This document shows positions 8,695 to 16,974 of a stretch of DNA of 64,000 bases, piece by piece. The position numbers and the translations under genes are program-made. This DNA comes from Thioclava marina (lineage in GTDB: Bacteria > Pseudomonadota > Alphaproteobacteria > Rhodobacterales > Rhodobacteraceae). A model generated the notes under the pieces. That model ran no database searches. It was not told the DNA's origin and saw nothing but the letters and a program-made list of their open reading frames with translations. Every line of letters starts with the position of its first letter. The stretch's first letter is position 1. The DNA is taken from positions 744,001-808,000 of the forward strand of contig NZ_MPZS01000001.1 of the NCBI RefSeq assembly GCF_002020135.1, written 5' to 3'.

Positions 8695-9098
8695 TTCTCG
8701 CGATCACCGACATCGGGCACCGCGAAAATATCGAAATCGAGCTTCGGGAAGTCCGAACGCATCTCGGCACGGATAAGCTGCACGCTCGGCAGGGGGGCGC
8801 TGTAGGCGCGCAAGGCTCCGCCATACCCGAGCCCGTCGAGTTTGCGCGCAAGATCGAGGATATCAAACCGCGGCGTCATCAGCGGGGCCAGGATCATCTC
8901 GGGGCGGGCACTGTCGAGCAAATCGCTATCGAGCATCTCGAAACGTGTGCTTGTGAGATTGAGCCCATCGATATCACGCAGCGCGGCAGGCAACTCAAAC
9001 GCAGGGTCGATCAGCAGCAGGCGCTTGCAATTCGCGACGGTGTGGCTGTGAAGCAAAAGGGCGCGCAAAGCCTGACTGGAAAAAAGCGGACGCGCCAT
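8691..9098 (-). CDS. Conserved hypothetical protein, possible pseudo-receiver fold
   Basis: A 135-residue soluble protein not recognised by family. Alternating hydrophobic strands and helices (RLLLIDPAFELP ... MILAPLMTPRFDILDLARKL ... GYGGALRAYS) are reminiscent of a response-regulator receiver lacking a clear phospho-acceptor arrangement; that is inference only. It is divergent from the PhoR-like kinase gene with about 200 bp between them. The codon pattern resembles its neighbours. There is no signal peptide or membrane segment. Confidence 0.7.
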   Translation of the reverse strand: MARPLFSSQALRALLLHSHTVANCKRLLLIDPAFELPAALRDIDGLNLTSTRFEMLDSDLLDSARPEMILAPLMTPRFDILDLARKLDGLGYGGALRAYSAPLPSVQLIRAEMRSDFPKLDFDIFAVPDVGDREN

Positions 9099-9299
9099 GG
9101 CGGTTTTTACCTTTTTGAGGGCGATTCTTTTTTATTTCGATCAAGCACTAGTAAAGACGAGACATGCGAATACACGCTTAGGTTTATCTTGCGTCACGCA
9201 TGGCGGCAACCCGATTTCCTTGCAAACTGCGATCCCCCCATGTGAAACGCTAATGACTTAAGAAACCGTGTAATTCGGGAAGGTCCCTTTACATACCCC

Positions 9300-10403
9300 A
9301 TGGAATTTTCCAATGCTCCGACCGTGCGCTTGGGAGGGCCGGATATGGTGGAAGGTTTCTTGCAGACGGTATTCGACGGTCTGCCCGAGGTAACCCTGCT
9401 GATCAGCGCCGACGAACGTATCGCACTGGCCAACACCGCTGCGCTGCGCCTCTTCGGGTCACAGATCGCGGGGCGGCCCTATGTCACCGCCCTGCGCCAG
9501 CCCGCCTTCGGCCTCGCACTCGGCGAAGCAATGCGAGGCGGCCGCCCTGAACCGGTACGGCTTCGGCTCAACTCCGGCGGGCGTGGAGAAGCGATCCTGC
9601 TTGTCCATCTTGCCCCGCTGCCGCCCGCGCCCGAAGGCCCCCTGCCCCAATCTTCCGTGCTGGCGAGCTTCGAGGACATCTCCGCGCTCGAGGAGGCCGA
9701 GGCGATGCGACGCGATTTCGTCGCCAATGTCAGCCACGAGCTGCGCACCCCTCTCACCGCGCTGATGGGCTTCATCGAAACGCTGCGCTCTTCGGCGCGC
9801 GACGATGCTGCTGCACGCGACAGGTTCCTCTCGATCATGGAGCGCGAGGCGGCCCGGATGAACCGTCTCGTGGGCGACCTGCTCTCGCTCAGCCGCGTCG
9901 AGAGCGAGGAGCGGATGCGCCCGACGGGCACGGTCGATCTGGGCCTCGTATTGCGCGGCGTGCTGCAAGGGCTTGCGCCGGTCGCAGAAGCGGCTTCGGT
10001 CGTCCTTCTCCGCGACGGCGACGCGCGCGGGCTGAACGTGAAGGGAGATCCCGACCAGCTGACCCAAGTCTTCTCGAACCTGGTGGAGAACGCGATCAAA
10101 TATGGGGGCCAAGGCGGAGAGGTCCGCGTCGCGGTGGAACATATCGCGCATGAGCCGGTACTGCGCGGTCCCGCCTATCGCGTCTCGGTCATCGACAAGG
10201 GTGAGGGCATCGACCCTCAGCACCTGCCGCGCCTGACCGAACGGTTCTACCGCGTCGACACGCATCGCTCTCGCGAGAAGGGCGGCACCGGGCTCGGGCT
10301 CGCCATCGTCAAGCATATCGTTGCCCGCCATCGCGGACGGCTGCGTATCGAGAGCGAGAAAGGCCGGGGCAGCACCTTCTCGGTGGTCCTGCCCGCAGCC
10401 TGA
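9300..10403 (+). CDS. PhoR-like sensor histidine kinase (soluble, PAS-HisKA-HATPase)
   Basis: A 367-residue kinase. A PAS domain (about 18-135, DGLPEVTLLISADERIALA) is followed by HisKA with phospho-acceptor His146 in FVANVSHELRTPLTAL, then HATPase_c with the N box QVFSNLVENAIKYG, G1 DKGEGID and G2 GGTGLGLAIVKHI. The RFYRVDTHRSREKGGTG block is typical of PhoR of the phosphate regulon. There is no transmembrane segment, and no phoB, phoU or pst gene is adjacent, so phosphate sensing is inferred. The start MEFSNAP has no strong RBS; the ATG at 9345 (MVEGF) is an alternative. Confidence 0.85.
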   Translation: MEFSNAPTVRLGGPDMVEGFLQTVFDGLPEVTLLISADERIALANTAALRLFGSQIAGRPYVTALRQPAFGLALGEAMRGGRPEPVRLRLNSGGRGEAILLVHLAPLPPAPEGPLPQSSVLASFEDISALEEAEAMRRDFVANVSHELRTPLTALMGFIETLRSSARDDAAARDRFLSIMEREAARMNRLVGDLLSLSRVESEERMRPTGTVDLGLVLRGVLQGLAPVAEAASVVLLRDGDARGLNVKGDPDQLTQVFSNLVENAIKYGGQGGEVRVAVEHIAHEPVLRGPAYRVSVIDKGEGIDPQHLPRLTERFYRVDTHRSREKGGTGLGLAIVKHIVARHRGRLRIESEKGRGSTFSVVLPAA

Positions 10404-10411
10404 ACGCTGCA

Positions 10412-10885
10412 TCAGCTTGCCAGCGCGCCGAATTTGCCGCCACAGAACAGAAGCGGTTTGGCGGACAGATCGCGCTCGATTTCGGTAACGCGACCGATGA
10501 AGAGCGTATGATCGCCCGCCTCGACTTCCTGCACGACCTCGGTCAGGAAGACCGTCGAGGCGCCGGGGACGACGGGCAATCCGTCGCGCTCGATGAAGGG
10601 ATCGGCATGGGCCGGATCGTGACGGCCCGCGAAATGCATCGCCAGCCCCTCCATCTCGTGGCTCAGGATGTTGACCGCGTAGCGGCCCGAGGCGCGGACC
10701 TTCTCGCGCATTCTGGATTTGTGATCGAGCGAGATGGTGATCAGCGGCGGGTCGAGCGAGACCGACATGAAGGCATTGGCCGTCATCCCGTGATCGCCGT
10801 CCGCGGTGCGCGTCGAGATCACCGTCACGCCGGTTGCGAAACTGCCGCAAGCGTCGCGCAGATCGCGCGGGTCAATTCCGGACAT
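10412..10885 (-). CDS. Flavin reductase (FMN-binding split barrel), reductase component of the HpaB-type monooxygenase
   Basis: A 157-residue HpaC-type NAD(P)H:flavin oxidoreductase predicted to supply reduced flavin to the monooxygenase encoded two genes upstream. Family motifs: CGSFATGVTVIST, GMTANAFMSVSLDPPLI, YAVNILS and DHTLFIGRV. The ATG at 10885 has GGGGAGGAA at good spacing; a TTG further upstream is unlikely. It overlaps the FAD synthetase gene by 14 bp and is the last gene of the set, meeting the phoR-like gene tail-to-tail. Whether NADH or NADPH is used, and whether FMN or FAD is preferred, is not readable. Confidence 0.88.
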   Translation of the reverse strand: MSGIDPRDLRDACGSFATGVTVISTRTADGDHGMTANAFMSVSLDPPLITISLDHKSRMREKVRASGRYAVNILSHEMEGLAMHFAGRHDPAHADPFIERDGLPVVPGASTVFLTEVVQEVEAGDHTLFIGRVTEIERDLSAKPLLFCGGKFGALAS

Positions 10886-11501
10886 CGAATTCCTCCCCAA
10901 ATCTCATGTCCCGTGTCAGAAGCGCGCCCGACATCAGCGCCGACGGATCGGTGGAGCCCTGAAGGGCCACCGCCTCCGCCGCGCGACCCTCGGCACGCAG
11001 GCCCCGGATACGCGTGGACGAGATCACCTCTCCCTCTTCGCACAACACCGCGGGCGCCAATGTCACGTTGAACCGCTCGGCCAGCGTGGTCACCGACCCC
11101 GCCTGTTTCGCGCCGAAGCGGAAATCGGCACCGACATGAATGCGGGCCGGGTTGATCCGCGCCAGATCCTCCAGAAACGCCTGCGGGCTGCGCGCGGCAT
11201 AGCTTTTGCAAAACGACGCCAGCACGATGTAATCCGGCCCGAGCCGCGCAATCCGTGCGAGCTTTTCCGATATCGGCGACAGTTGCCGCGCCCGGCCGAA
11301 GAACACTTTCGGCGGCGGATCGAAGGTCCAGACGACCGACGGGACACCCGCCGCGCGCGCCTCCGAGACCGCCCGCGCGATCAGCGCTTGGTGTCCACGA
11401 TGTACGCCGTCGAAGGCTCCGATGGTCAAGATGCTGGACTCGAGCGCGATCTGGTCGTCCCGCAACACCTGTGTCTGCATGCCTGTGAAATCCAAACTCA
11501 T
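10872..11501 (-). CDS. FAD synthetase-like protein: RibF adenylyltransferase domain without the riboflavin kinase domain
   Basis: A 209-residue protein matching only the N-terminal half of RibF, which makes FAD from FMN and ATP. The nucleotidyltransferase motif GAFDGVHRGH lies at about 28-37, and ISSTRIRG (about 160-167) is the RibF-specific block. Bifunctional RibF is about 300 residues or more; the flavokinase half is missing and replaced by a 40-residue tail ending FGEEFDVRN. It sits between the HpaB-type oxygenase and its flavin reductase, overlapping the latter by 14 bp, with a strong GGAGGAG RBS. This points to a dedicated FAD supply for the oxygenase (inference). A housekeeping ribF is expected elsewhere. 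Confidence 0.85.
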   Translation of the reverse strand: MSLDFTGMQTQVLRDDQIALESSILTIGAFDGVHRGHQALIARAVSEARAAGVPSVVWTFDPPPKVFFGRARQLSPISEKLARIARLGPDYIVLASFCKSYAARSPQAFLEDLARINPARIHVGADFRFGAKQAGSVTTLAERFNVTLAPAVLCEEGEVISSTRIRGLRAEGRAAEAVALQGSTDPSALMSGALLTRDMRFGEEFDVRN

Positions 11502-11563
11502 GGGGCTCCTCCTTCCCCGGGGTCTGGGTGGCGCAGCCCGAGGGCCGCGCCACCCGATCAATC

Positions 11564-13129
11564 TCAGGCCTGGAAGCCGTCCTTGAGGCGGTTCACGTCC
11601 CACGGGTTCACGAGATCCTTCGACACCCAGCCATTGAGGTCGTATTCGCTCATGAAATCGTCGACGAGGCCGCGCATCATGTCGAGCTCGCCCGTCGCTT
11701 GCGCGGTGAACATCGTCTCCATCCGGATCGCTTCGTAATTGCCCGCATAGTTGCTCTCGTAGAGCTCGTGACGGCCGCCGAATTCGGAGCCCATCGCGTC
11801 CCAGAGCAGCTTCAGCAGCTTCACGCGATCCACCGCGACCATCCCGTTCGAACCGCGCACGAAGCGGTCGAGATAGGGGCGCACCTCTTCGGATTGGAAG
11901 TCGAGCGTCGAGGATGGCAGGTAGATCAAACCCGAGGCAACGTGGCGCTCGATCAGTTCCTTGATCCGGCTGTAGGCCATCGGCGCGAAGACGCGGTAAG
12001 CCATGGCCGAGGACGATTTCGGCGCGAGATAGCCATCGGTGCCCACCCATTGATCCGGGTTCATCACCATCGCATCCGACAGGCCCCAGAACAGGTTGCG
12101 CCAGCCGATCACCTCACCCACCGCGGTTTGCGGACCGCGGAAGCCACCGGCGCCCGTCGCATCGAGCGCTTTCGAGAACAGCCCAGCGATGAAATCTAGC
12201 TTCACCGCAAGACGGGTGCAGCCATGCAGGGTGAAGCGCGGAGCGAAGCCGGATGCCGGCACGAAGCCGTTGAGCTTCTCGATATCGCCATAGATGAACA
12301 GGTTCTCCCACGGCACCAGCACCTTGTCGAAGACGAGGATGGCGTCGTTCTCGTCCAGACGCGACGAGAGCGGGTAGTCGAAGGGCGTGCCCATGACGGC
12401 CGCGTTCAGCTCGTAAGACGCCCGACTGATCAGCTTCACGCCGGGGCTGTCCATCGGCGCGGTGAAGGTCAGCGCGAATTTCTTGTCCTTGATCGGGACG
12501 CCGTAGTAGCCGATGAAGTTGTAATGCGTCAGCGCCGAGCCGGTGGCCACGACCTTCGCGCCCGACACGATCACGCCGGCATCGGTTTCCTTCTCGACCT
12601 GCATGAACACATCGCCAGCCTCTTCGGGCGGCAGGTGGCGGTCGACCGGCGGGTTGACGATCGCGTGGTTCCAGTAGTCGATCCGCTCTTGCGTGCGGGC
12701 ATACCACCTCTTCGCGTTTTCGGCATATTCGCCGTAGAACGCGGAGTTCGCGCCCAGCGTGCCGAGAAAGGCCGCCTTGTAATCCGGCGCCCGGCCCATC
12801 CAGCCACTCGCGACGCGCTGCGTCTCTGCGATGGCATCGCGCCCAGCGATCAGATCCTCCTTGGACTTCGCCCCCTTGAAGAACGGGTGCGTCCAGCCGC
12901 CCGAACCGGTATCGGTCGGTCGTCCGATCTCGTCCTTCTTCTCGTGCAGCTTGTCATACCAGCGCGCCACCATGCGCGACGAGTTACGAAAGGCCGGGTG
13001 CTTGGTCACGTCCTTGACGCGCTCGCCATGCAGGTAGATCTCGCGGGCGTCCTGCAGACTGCCGAGATATTCCGCACCGGTATAGGGGGTCGTGACGCCG
13101 CTTGGGGCGTCCTTCACATTGTCTTTCAT
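11564..13129 (-). CDS. HpaB-family FAD-dependent aromatic hydroxylase (probable phenol or 4-hydroxyphenyl monooxygenase)
   Basis: A 521-residue oxygenase component of a two-component FADH2-dependent monooxygenase (4-hydroxyphenylacetate 3-hydroxylase family). Family blocks: a [12 protein letters not shown]-like N-terminal region, [18 protein letters not shown] in the flavin region, and [20 protein letters not shown]. HpaB relatives act on 4-hydroxyphenylacetate, phenol (PheA1 type) or chlorophenols. Only catechol-cleaving enzymes surround it and no homoprotocatechuate genes are present, so ortho-hydroxylation of phenol or a close analogue to catechol is the best inference. The start [11 protein letters not shown] follows GAGGAGG. 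Divergent from an IclR gene; flavin genes follow downstream. Confidence 0.87.
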   Translation of the reverse strand: MKDNVKDAPSGVTTPYTGAEYLGSLQDAREIYLHGERVKDVTKHPAFRNSSRMVARWYDKLHEKKDEIGRPTDTGSGGWTHPFFKGAKSKEDLIAGRDAIAETQRVASGWMGRAPDYKAAFLGTLGANSAFYGEYAENAKRWYARTQERIDYWNHAIVNPPVDRHLPPEEAGDVFMQVEKETDAGVIVSGAKVVATGSALTHYNFIGYYGVPIKDKKFALTFTAPMDSPGVKLISRASYELNAAVMGTPFDYPLSSRLDENDAILVFDKVLVPWENLFIYGDIEKLNGFVPASGFAPRFTLHGCTRLAVKLDFIAGLFSKALDATGAGGFRGPQTAVGEVIGWRNLFWGLSDAMVMNPDQWVGTDGYLAPKSSSAMAYRVFAPMAYSRIKELIERHVASGLIYLPSSTLDFQSEEVRPYLDRFVRGSNGMVAVDRVKLLKLLWDAMGSEFGGRHELYESNYAGNYEAIRMETMFTAQATGELDMMRGLVDDFMSEYDLNGWVSKDLVNPWDVNRLKDGFQA

Positions 13130-13207
13130 CTTTCCTCCTCCAGCAGGTCGGGATGAACGAAAGACATGGCCGACCTGACTGAACCGAACGTGCCGGAGAG
13201 AAGTGAT

Positions 13208-13256
13208 TACCGAAAGGTATCGACAAATACCGGTACTTTTTCCGACAATACCGGAA
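13208..13256. promoter_or_regulatory. Triple TACCG-repeat operator between the hydroxylase and IclR genes
   Basis: TACCGAAAGGTA (13208-13219), TACCGGTA (13228-13235) and TACCGGAA (13249-13256) start 20 and 21 bp apart, close to two helical turns, so they face one side of the DNA. They lie between the divergent hydroxylase and IclR genes. IclR regulators such as PobR and PcaU bind repeated short elements, so the neighbouring IclR protein is the likely binder (inference). Confidence 0.5.
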
Positions 13257-13289
13257 AAGTTGATCGGCAAATTGTCCTCGGAGGCCAAA

Positions 13290-14036
13290 ATGAAGACTTT
13301 GCGCAAGGTTGGAGAGCTGCTTCGGCAGTTCACCGCCGCTCAACCCGAACATTCGGTCACGGATCTCTCACGCGCGATCGGCAATTCCGTGAGCGGAACC
13401 CATGACCTCGTGAACGGTCTGGCGCGAATCGGAATGTTGCGAAAGGTCGAGCGCGGGCGCTATCGGCTCGGGCCTTTGGTCGCCACGCTCAACCGCGCGC
13501 TCGAGGACAGCTCGGCGCTCACCCAGGCCGCGCGCCCGGTTCTGGCCGGGCTGTGGCATGATTACGGAGAGACGCTCCACCTGACGCTCCATGACCACGG
13601 TCGGCTGCTGGTGCTTGATGCGCTCGAGGGCACGCAGTCCCTGCGCGTATCGCGCGACGCGCTGGGGTCGTGGATCGCGCTCCATGACAGCCCCGCAGGC
13701 CTGCTGCATCTCGCGCAGTTTTCCGACGCCCAGTTGACCGAGTATCTCGAACGCAACGCCCGGCCCGGTTCGCGGCTGGCGGAACGCGCCGACCTCGCCG
13801 CAGAGCTCGAAGCACCGCGCCGCGACGGATTTCTCGCCGGACCGATGGCGAAGGAACCTGACGTGATCTGCGTCTCTGCCGCGATCCGGGACCATATCTC
13901 CCGGCCGATCGCGGTCCTCGCGATGTCCATCCCGCGCTCCCGCCATGAAGTCCAGCCGCGCGCCTATCGCAACATCGCGCTGGAGGCCGCGCGCCAGATT
14001 TCCATACGCCTGGGGTATGACCCGGAGCAAAGATGA
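13290..14036 (+). CDS. IclR-family transcriptional regulator of the aromatic hydroxylase operon
   Basis: A 248-residue regulator. The N-terminal winged helix (about 1-62: [20 protein letters not shown], then [20 protein letters not shown]) is followed by the IclR effector domain, ending AISVHIPR-like at MSIPRSRHE. The start ATG at 13290 follows CGGAGG; a GTG at 13203 is also in frame but lies inside the operator repeats. It is divergent from the HpaB-type gene and upstream of catA on the same strand. The effector is probably a phenolic compound or pathway intermediate (inference). Confidence 0.88.
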   Translation: MKTLRKVGELLRQFTAAQPEHSVTDLSRAIGNSVSGTHDLVNGLARIGMLRKVERGRYRLGPLVATLNRALEDSSALTQAARPVLAGLWHDYGETLHLTLHDHGRLLVLDALEGTQSLRVSRDALGSWIALHDSPAGLLHLAQFSDAQLTEYLERNARPGSRLAERADLAAELEAPRRDGFLAGPMAKEPDVICVSAAIRDHISRPIAVLAMSIPRSRHEVQPRAYRNIALEAARQISIRLGYDPEQR

Positions 14037-14049
14037 ACCTTTCAGGTAT
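14004..14049. promoter_or_regulatory. Paired LysR-type sites upstream of catA
   Basis: Site 1, ATACGCCTGGGGTAT (14004-14018), is a perfect ATAC-N7-GTAT, the BenM/CatM/CatR-type core. Site 2 (14035-14049) reads GAAC-N7-GTAT, and the centres are 31 bp apart. Site 1 is inside the last codons of the IclR gene. A further inverted repeat GGTAT-N6-ATACC (14045-14060) overlaps site 2. Together they lie 110-165 bp before the catA start. Confidence 0.6.
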
Positions 14050-14167
14050 TACAGGATACCGCGCACCCGTCTGGCCAGCCTGCGTTTCACCGTGCCAGTC
14101 TCCCCTCCATCGAATTCATGGCGCCGCCCGGAGGAGGGCCGCCCGCCGCATTCCAAGGAGGAGAGAA

Positions 14168-15037
14168 ATGCGCAACGTAACCGTTGAAAACGTGACCGAT
14201 GTGGTCATCGACTCGCTCGGCCAGCACGACAAGATCGGCCCGCGCCAGCGCGAGATCATGGAAAGCCTGATCAAGCATCTGCACGGGTTCTGCAAGGATG
14301 TGAACCTGACCCACAAGGAATTCCTCTACGCTTGCGATTACCTCGGCCGCGCCGGAGCGCTGTGCTCGGACAAGCGCCAGGAATTCATCCTGCTGGGCGA
14401 CATCCTCGGTGTGGAAGTGCTGGTCGACATGCTCTCGAACCCGATCTCCGGCAACGAAACCGTCTCGACCGTGCTCGGCCCGTTCTTCCGCGAAAACGCG
14501 CCGGTGATGCCGAAAGGCGCCTCGACGATCCAGAAGCATTTCGACGGTCAGGAAACGGTCTATGTCGAAGGCGTCATCCGGGACAACAAGGGCAACCCGG
14601 TTGCGGGCGCGATCATCGACGTCTGGGAAGATGCGCCCAACGGCCTGTATGAGAACCACGATCCTGATCAGCCCGAATACAACCTGCGCGGCCGCTTCGA
14701 GAGCGACGAGAACGGTCATTACGCCTTCACCGCGATCCGCCCCGTGCCCTACCCGATCCCCGGCGACGAGACCGCGGGAGAGCTGATCCGCTACATGGGC
14801 CATCACTGCATGCGTCCGGGCCACATCCACATGATGGTCACCCGTGAAGGCTACCGCCCGCTGATCTCGCAGATCTACGACGCCGACAGCGACTATCTCG
14901 ACAACGACTCGGTCTTTGCGGTGAAGGAAGATCTCATCGGCAAGTTCGAGAAAGCTCCCGAAGGCGCTCCGACCGATCTCGTGCTGCGTTTCGACTTCAC
15001 ATTGGCCGATCAGGCCCAGGCCATGGCAGCGGAATAA
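14168..15037 (+). CDS. catA: Catechol 1,2-dioxygenase (intradiol ring cleavage)
   Basis: A 289-residue Fe(III) intradiol dioxygenase that opens catechol to cis,cis-muconate. The N-terminal dimerisation domain (about 1-105) precedes the beta-sandwich catalytic domain. Fe ligands can be placed at Tyr161 (NGLYENHD), Tyr195 (RPVPYPIPGD), His219 and His221 (RPGHIHMMV). The sequence also resembles hydroxyquinol 1,2-dioxygenases; the muconate cycloisomerase gene directly downstream favours catechol. The start MRNVTVENVT follows AAGGAGGAG. It is the first gene of catA-catB-gst. Confidence 0.88.
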   Translation: MRNVTVENVTDVVIDSLGQHDKIGPRQREIMESLIKHLHGFCKDVNLTHKEFLYACDYLGRAGALCSDKRQEFILLGDILGVEVLVDMLSNPISGNETVSTVLGPFFRENAPVMPKGASTIQKHFDGQETVYVEGVIRDNKGNPVAGAIIDVWEDAPNGLYENHDPDQPEYNLRGRFESDENGHYAFTAIRPVPYPIPGDETAGELIRYMGHHCMRPGHIHMMVTREGYRPLISQIYDADSDYLDNDSVFAVKEDLIGKFEKAPEGAPTDLVLRFDFTLADQAQAMAAE

Positions 15038-15125
15038 TCCGCGCAAACGAGTATGCTCCGGCGCCGCAGGACGGCGCCGGATTTTCCCTTTGATCACAAT
15101 TACCTCTTCCCGAAGGACAGATCCG

Positions 15126-16307
15126 ATGAACAAGCCCGGCGTCACGCAACTTGCCCCGCATTTCGAGGCCTCGGATCCGCGGGCCGGACGTCAGATCGCC
15201 AGGATCGAAACCATGATCGTCGATTGTCCGACCACCCGGCGCCACAAACTGTCCAACACGGAGATCAATTTTCAGTCCTATGTGATCGTGCGCGTCGAGC
15301 TGGCAGACGGCGCCGTTGGCTGGGGTGAGGCATCGACGCTGGGCGGCCCTCGCTGGGCCGAGGAAAGCGTCGAGGCGATGAAGGCCAATATCGACACTTA
15401 TCTCACCCCGGCGCTGGCGGACGCCAACGCGCTCGATTTCGAACTGAACGCGGCACGGATGGCCAAGGCCGCAAACCGCAACAACGCCGCGCGCGCGGCC
15501 GTCGATGCAGCGCTTCACGACGCGGCCGGGCGTTCGCTCGGCCTGCCCGTCTCGGTTCTGATGGGGGGCGCCGTGCGCGACAGGATCGAGGTGATCTGGG
15601 CGCTGGCCTCGGGCGATGCCGATCAGGAGATCGAGGAAGCCAACCGGAAATTCGAAGCGCGCGAACATCGTCGCTTCAAGATCAAACTGGGCTTCAATGC
15701 GCCCGGTGACGATATGATCCGCCTGCGCAGGATCGTCTCTGCGCTGGAAGGCAAGGCCACCGAGATCGTGGTCGACGTGAACCAGGGCTGGACCGAGGCG
15801 ACCGCGATCCGCTACCTGCCGCAACTGGCCGAGATGGGCGTGTCGCTCATCGAACAACCCCTGCGCCCCGGTCTGATCGCCGCGACCGCGCGGGTCGCCG
15901 CGCGCGCGCCAATCCCCGTCATGGTCGACGAGGCCGCCTTCACCGGCCCCGATATCGTGGCCAACGGGATCGCAGCGGCGGGCTCGGTCTATTCCTTGAA
16001 ACTGGTGAAATCGGGCGGGCTGAACGAGATCAAGCGCGCCGCCGGTATCGCACAGGCCTGCGGGATGGAGCTTTATGGCGGCTGCCTCATCGAGAGCGGT
16101 ATCGGCGCGGCGGCGCATCTGGCCGTCTTCTCCACCCTGCCCCGTCTGGAATGGGGCTGCGAGCATTTCGGCCCGAAGATCCTCAAGACCGATCTGACGG
16201 GCGGCGAGATCCGCTTCGAGGACTTCCACGTTCATTGCCCGACCGGCCCCGGCCTGGGCATCACGGTCAACGAGGACGTGCTGCAATCTTGCGCGCGCAA
16301 GGCCTGA
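15126..16307 (+). CDS. catB: Muconate cycloisomerase family enzyme
   Basis: A 393-residue enolase-superfamily enzyme, predicted to turn cis,cis-muconate into muconolactone. Muconate lactonising signatures: the catalytic Lys pair in RFKIKLGF (about 185-192), metal ligands in DVNQGW, IEQPL and VDEAAF, and a late acid/base Lys in SLKLVKSGG. An unusual N-terminal tail of about 25 residues (MNKPGVTQLAPHFEASDP) precedes the capping domain. It lies 88 bp after catA and 4 bp before gst. Chloromuconate activity cannot be excluded. Confidence 0.87.
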   Translation: MNKPGVTQLAPHFEASDPRAGRQIARIETMIVDCPTTRRHKLSNTEINFQSYVIVRVELADGAVGWGEASTLGGPRWAEESVEAMKANIDTYLTPALADANALDFELNAARMAKAANRNNAARAAVDAALHDAAGRSLGLPVSVLMGGAVRDRIEVIWALASGDADQEIEEANRKFEAREHRRFKIKLGFNAPGDDMIRLRRIVSALEGKATEIVVDVNQGWTEATAIRYLPQLAEMGVSLIEQPLRPGLIAATARVAARAPIPVMVDEAAFTGPDIVANGIAAAGSVYSLKLVKSGGLNEIKRAAGIAQACGMELYGGCLIESGIGAAAHLAVFSTLPRLEWGCEHFGPKILKTDLTGGEIRFEDFHVHCPTGPGLGITVNEDVLQSCARKA

Positions 16308-16311
16308 GCCG

Positions 16312-16947
16312 ATGCCGATCCTGCACTGGTCGCCCCGCTCGCCCTATGTCCGCAAAGCGATGGTCGCGCTGCACGAGAAAGGCTTGGCCGACAAGGTCGA
16401 GACCGTGCGCACCCATGCCGATCCGATGATCCCGCATGAGGGGCTGATGGCCATCAACCCGTTATCGAAAATTCCGACGCTGGAGCTCGAAGACGGGCGC
16501 GTGCTGTTCGACAGCCACGTCGTCTGCGAATGGGCCGATCTGGAAAGCGTCGAGGGCCCGACGCTCTTTCCCGCCGATCCCGGCGCGCGCCTGGAAGCGG
16601 AGCGCGACGAGGCGCTTGGGACGGGCCTTCTGGATGTCGCCCTGCCCTGGCTGGTGGAGCTGAAGATGCGCCCCGAGGCGCAACGATCCGCGCAAATGCT
16701 CGAGGTCTATCGGACCAAGATGAACAGGGTCGCCGACTGGCTGGAGGGCCACGCCGCGCGGCTGACTGAGCGGCCTTTCGACATTGGCCATATCAGCGTC
16801 GGCGTCGCGTTGTGCTATCTTGATTTCCGCTTCGACGCAGAGAATTGGCGCAACGGCCGCCCCGCGCTCGCAAGATGGCACGAGAGCTTCAGCGCACGCC
16901 GCTCCGTTCAGGCCACGACATTTCGAGACGATCCGCGCCCGACCTGA
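16312..16947 (+). CDS. Glutathione S-transferase family protein
   Basis: A 211-residue GST: an N-terminal thioredoxin-like domain (MPILHWSPRSPYVRKAMVAL, with SKIPTLELEDG and the Glu/Asp-Ser motif FDSHVVCEW for glutathione) and an all-alpha C-terminal domain. The Ser9/Ser-Pro-Tyr stretch is the probable glutathione-activating site. It is four bases after catB, so it is very probably part of the catechol operon. The function there is unproven: detoxification of reactive quinone or semialdehyde intermediates, or isomerase activity, are options. Confidence 0.87.
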   Translation: MPILHWSPRSPYVRKAMVALHEKGLADKVETVRTHADPMIPHEGLMAINPLSKIPTLELEDGRVLFDSHVVCEWADLESVEGPTLFPADPGARLEAERDEALGTGLLDVALPWLVELKMRPEAQRSAQMLEVYRTKMNRVADWLEGHAARLTERPFDIGHISVGVALCYLDFRFDAENWRNGRPALARWHESFSARRSVQATTFRDDPRPT

Positions 16948-16974
16948 TCCGCCCCGTCAGCGTTGCAGCACAAG

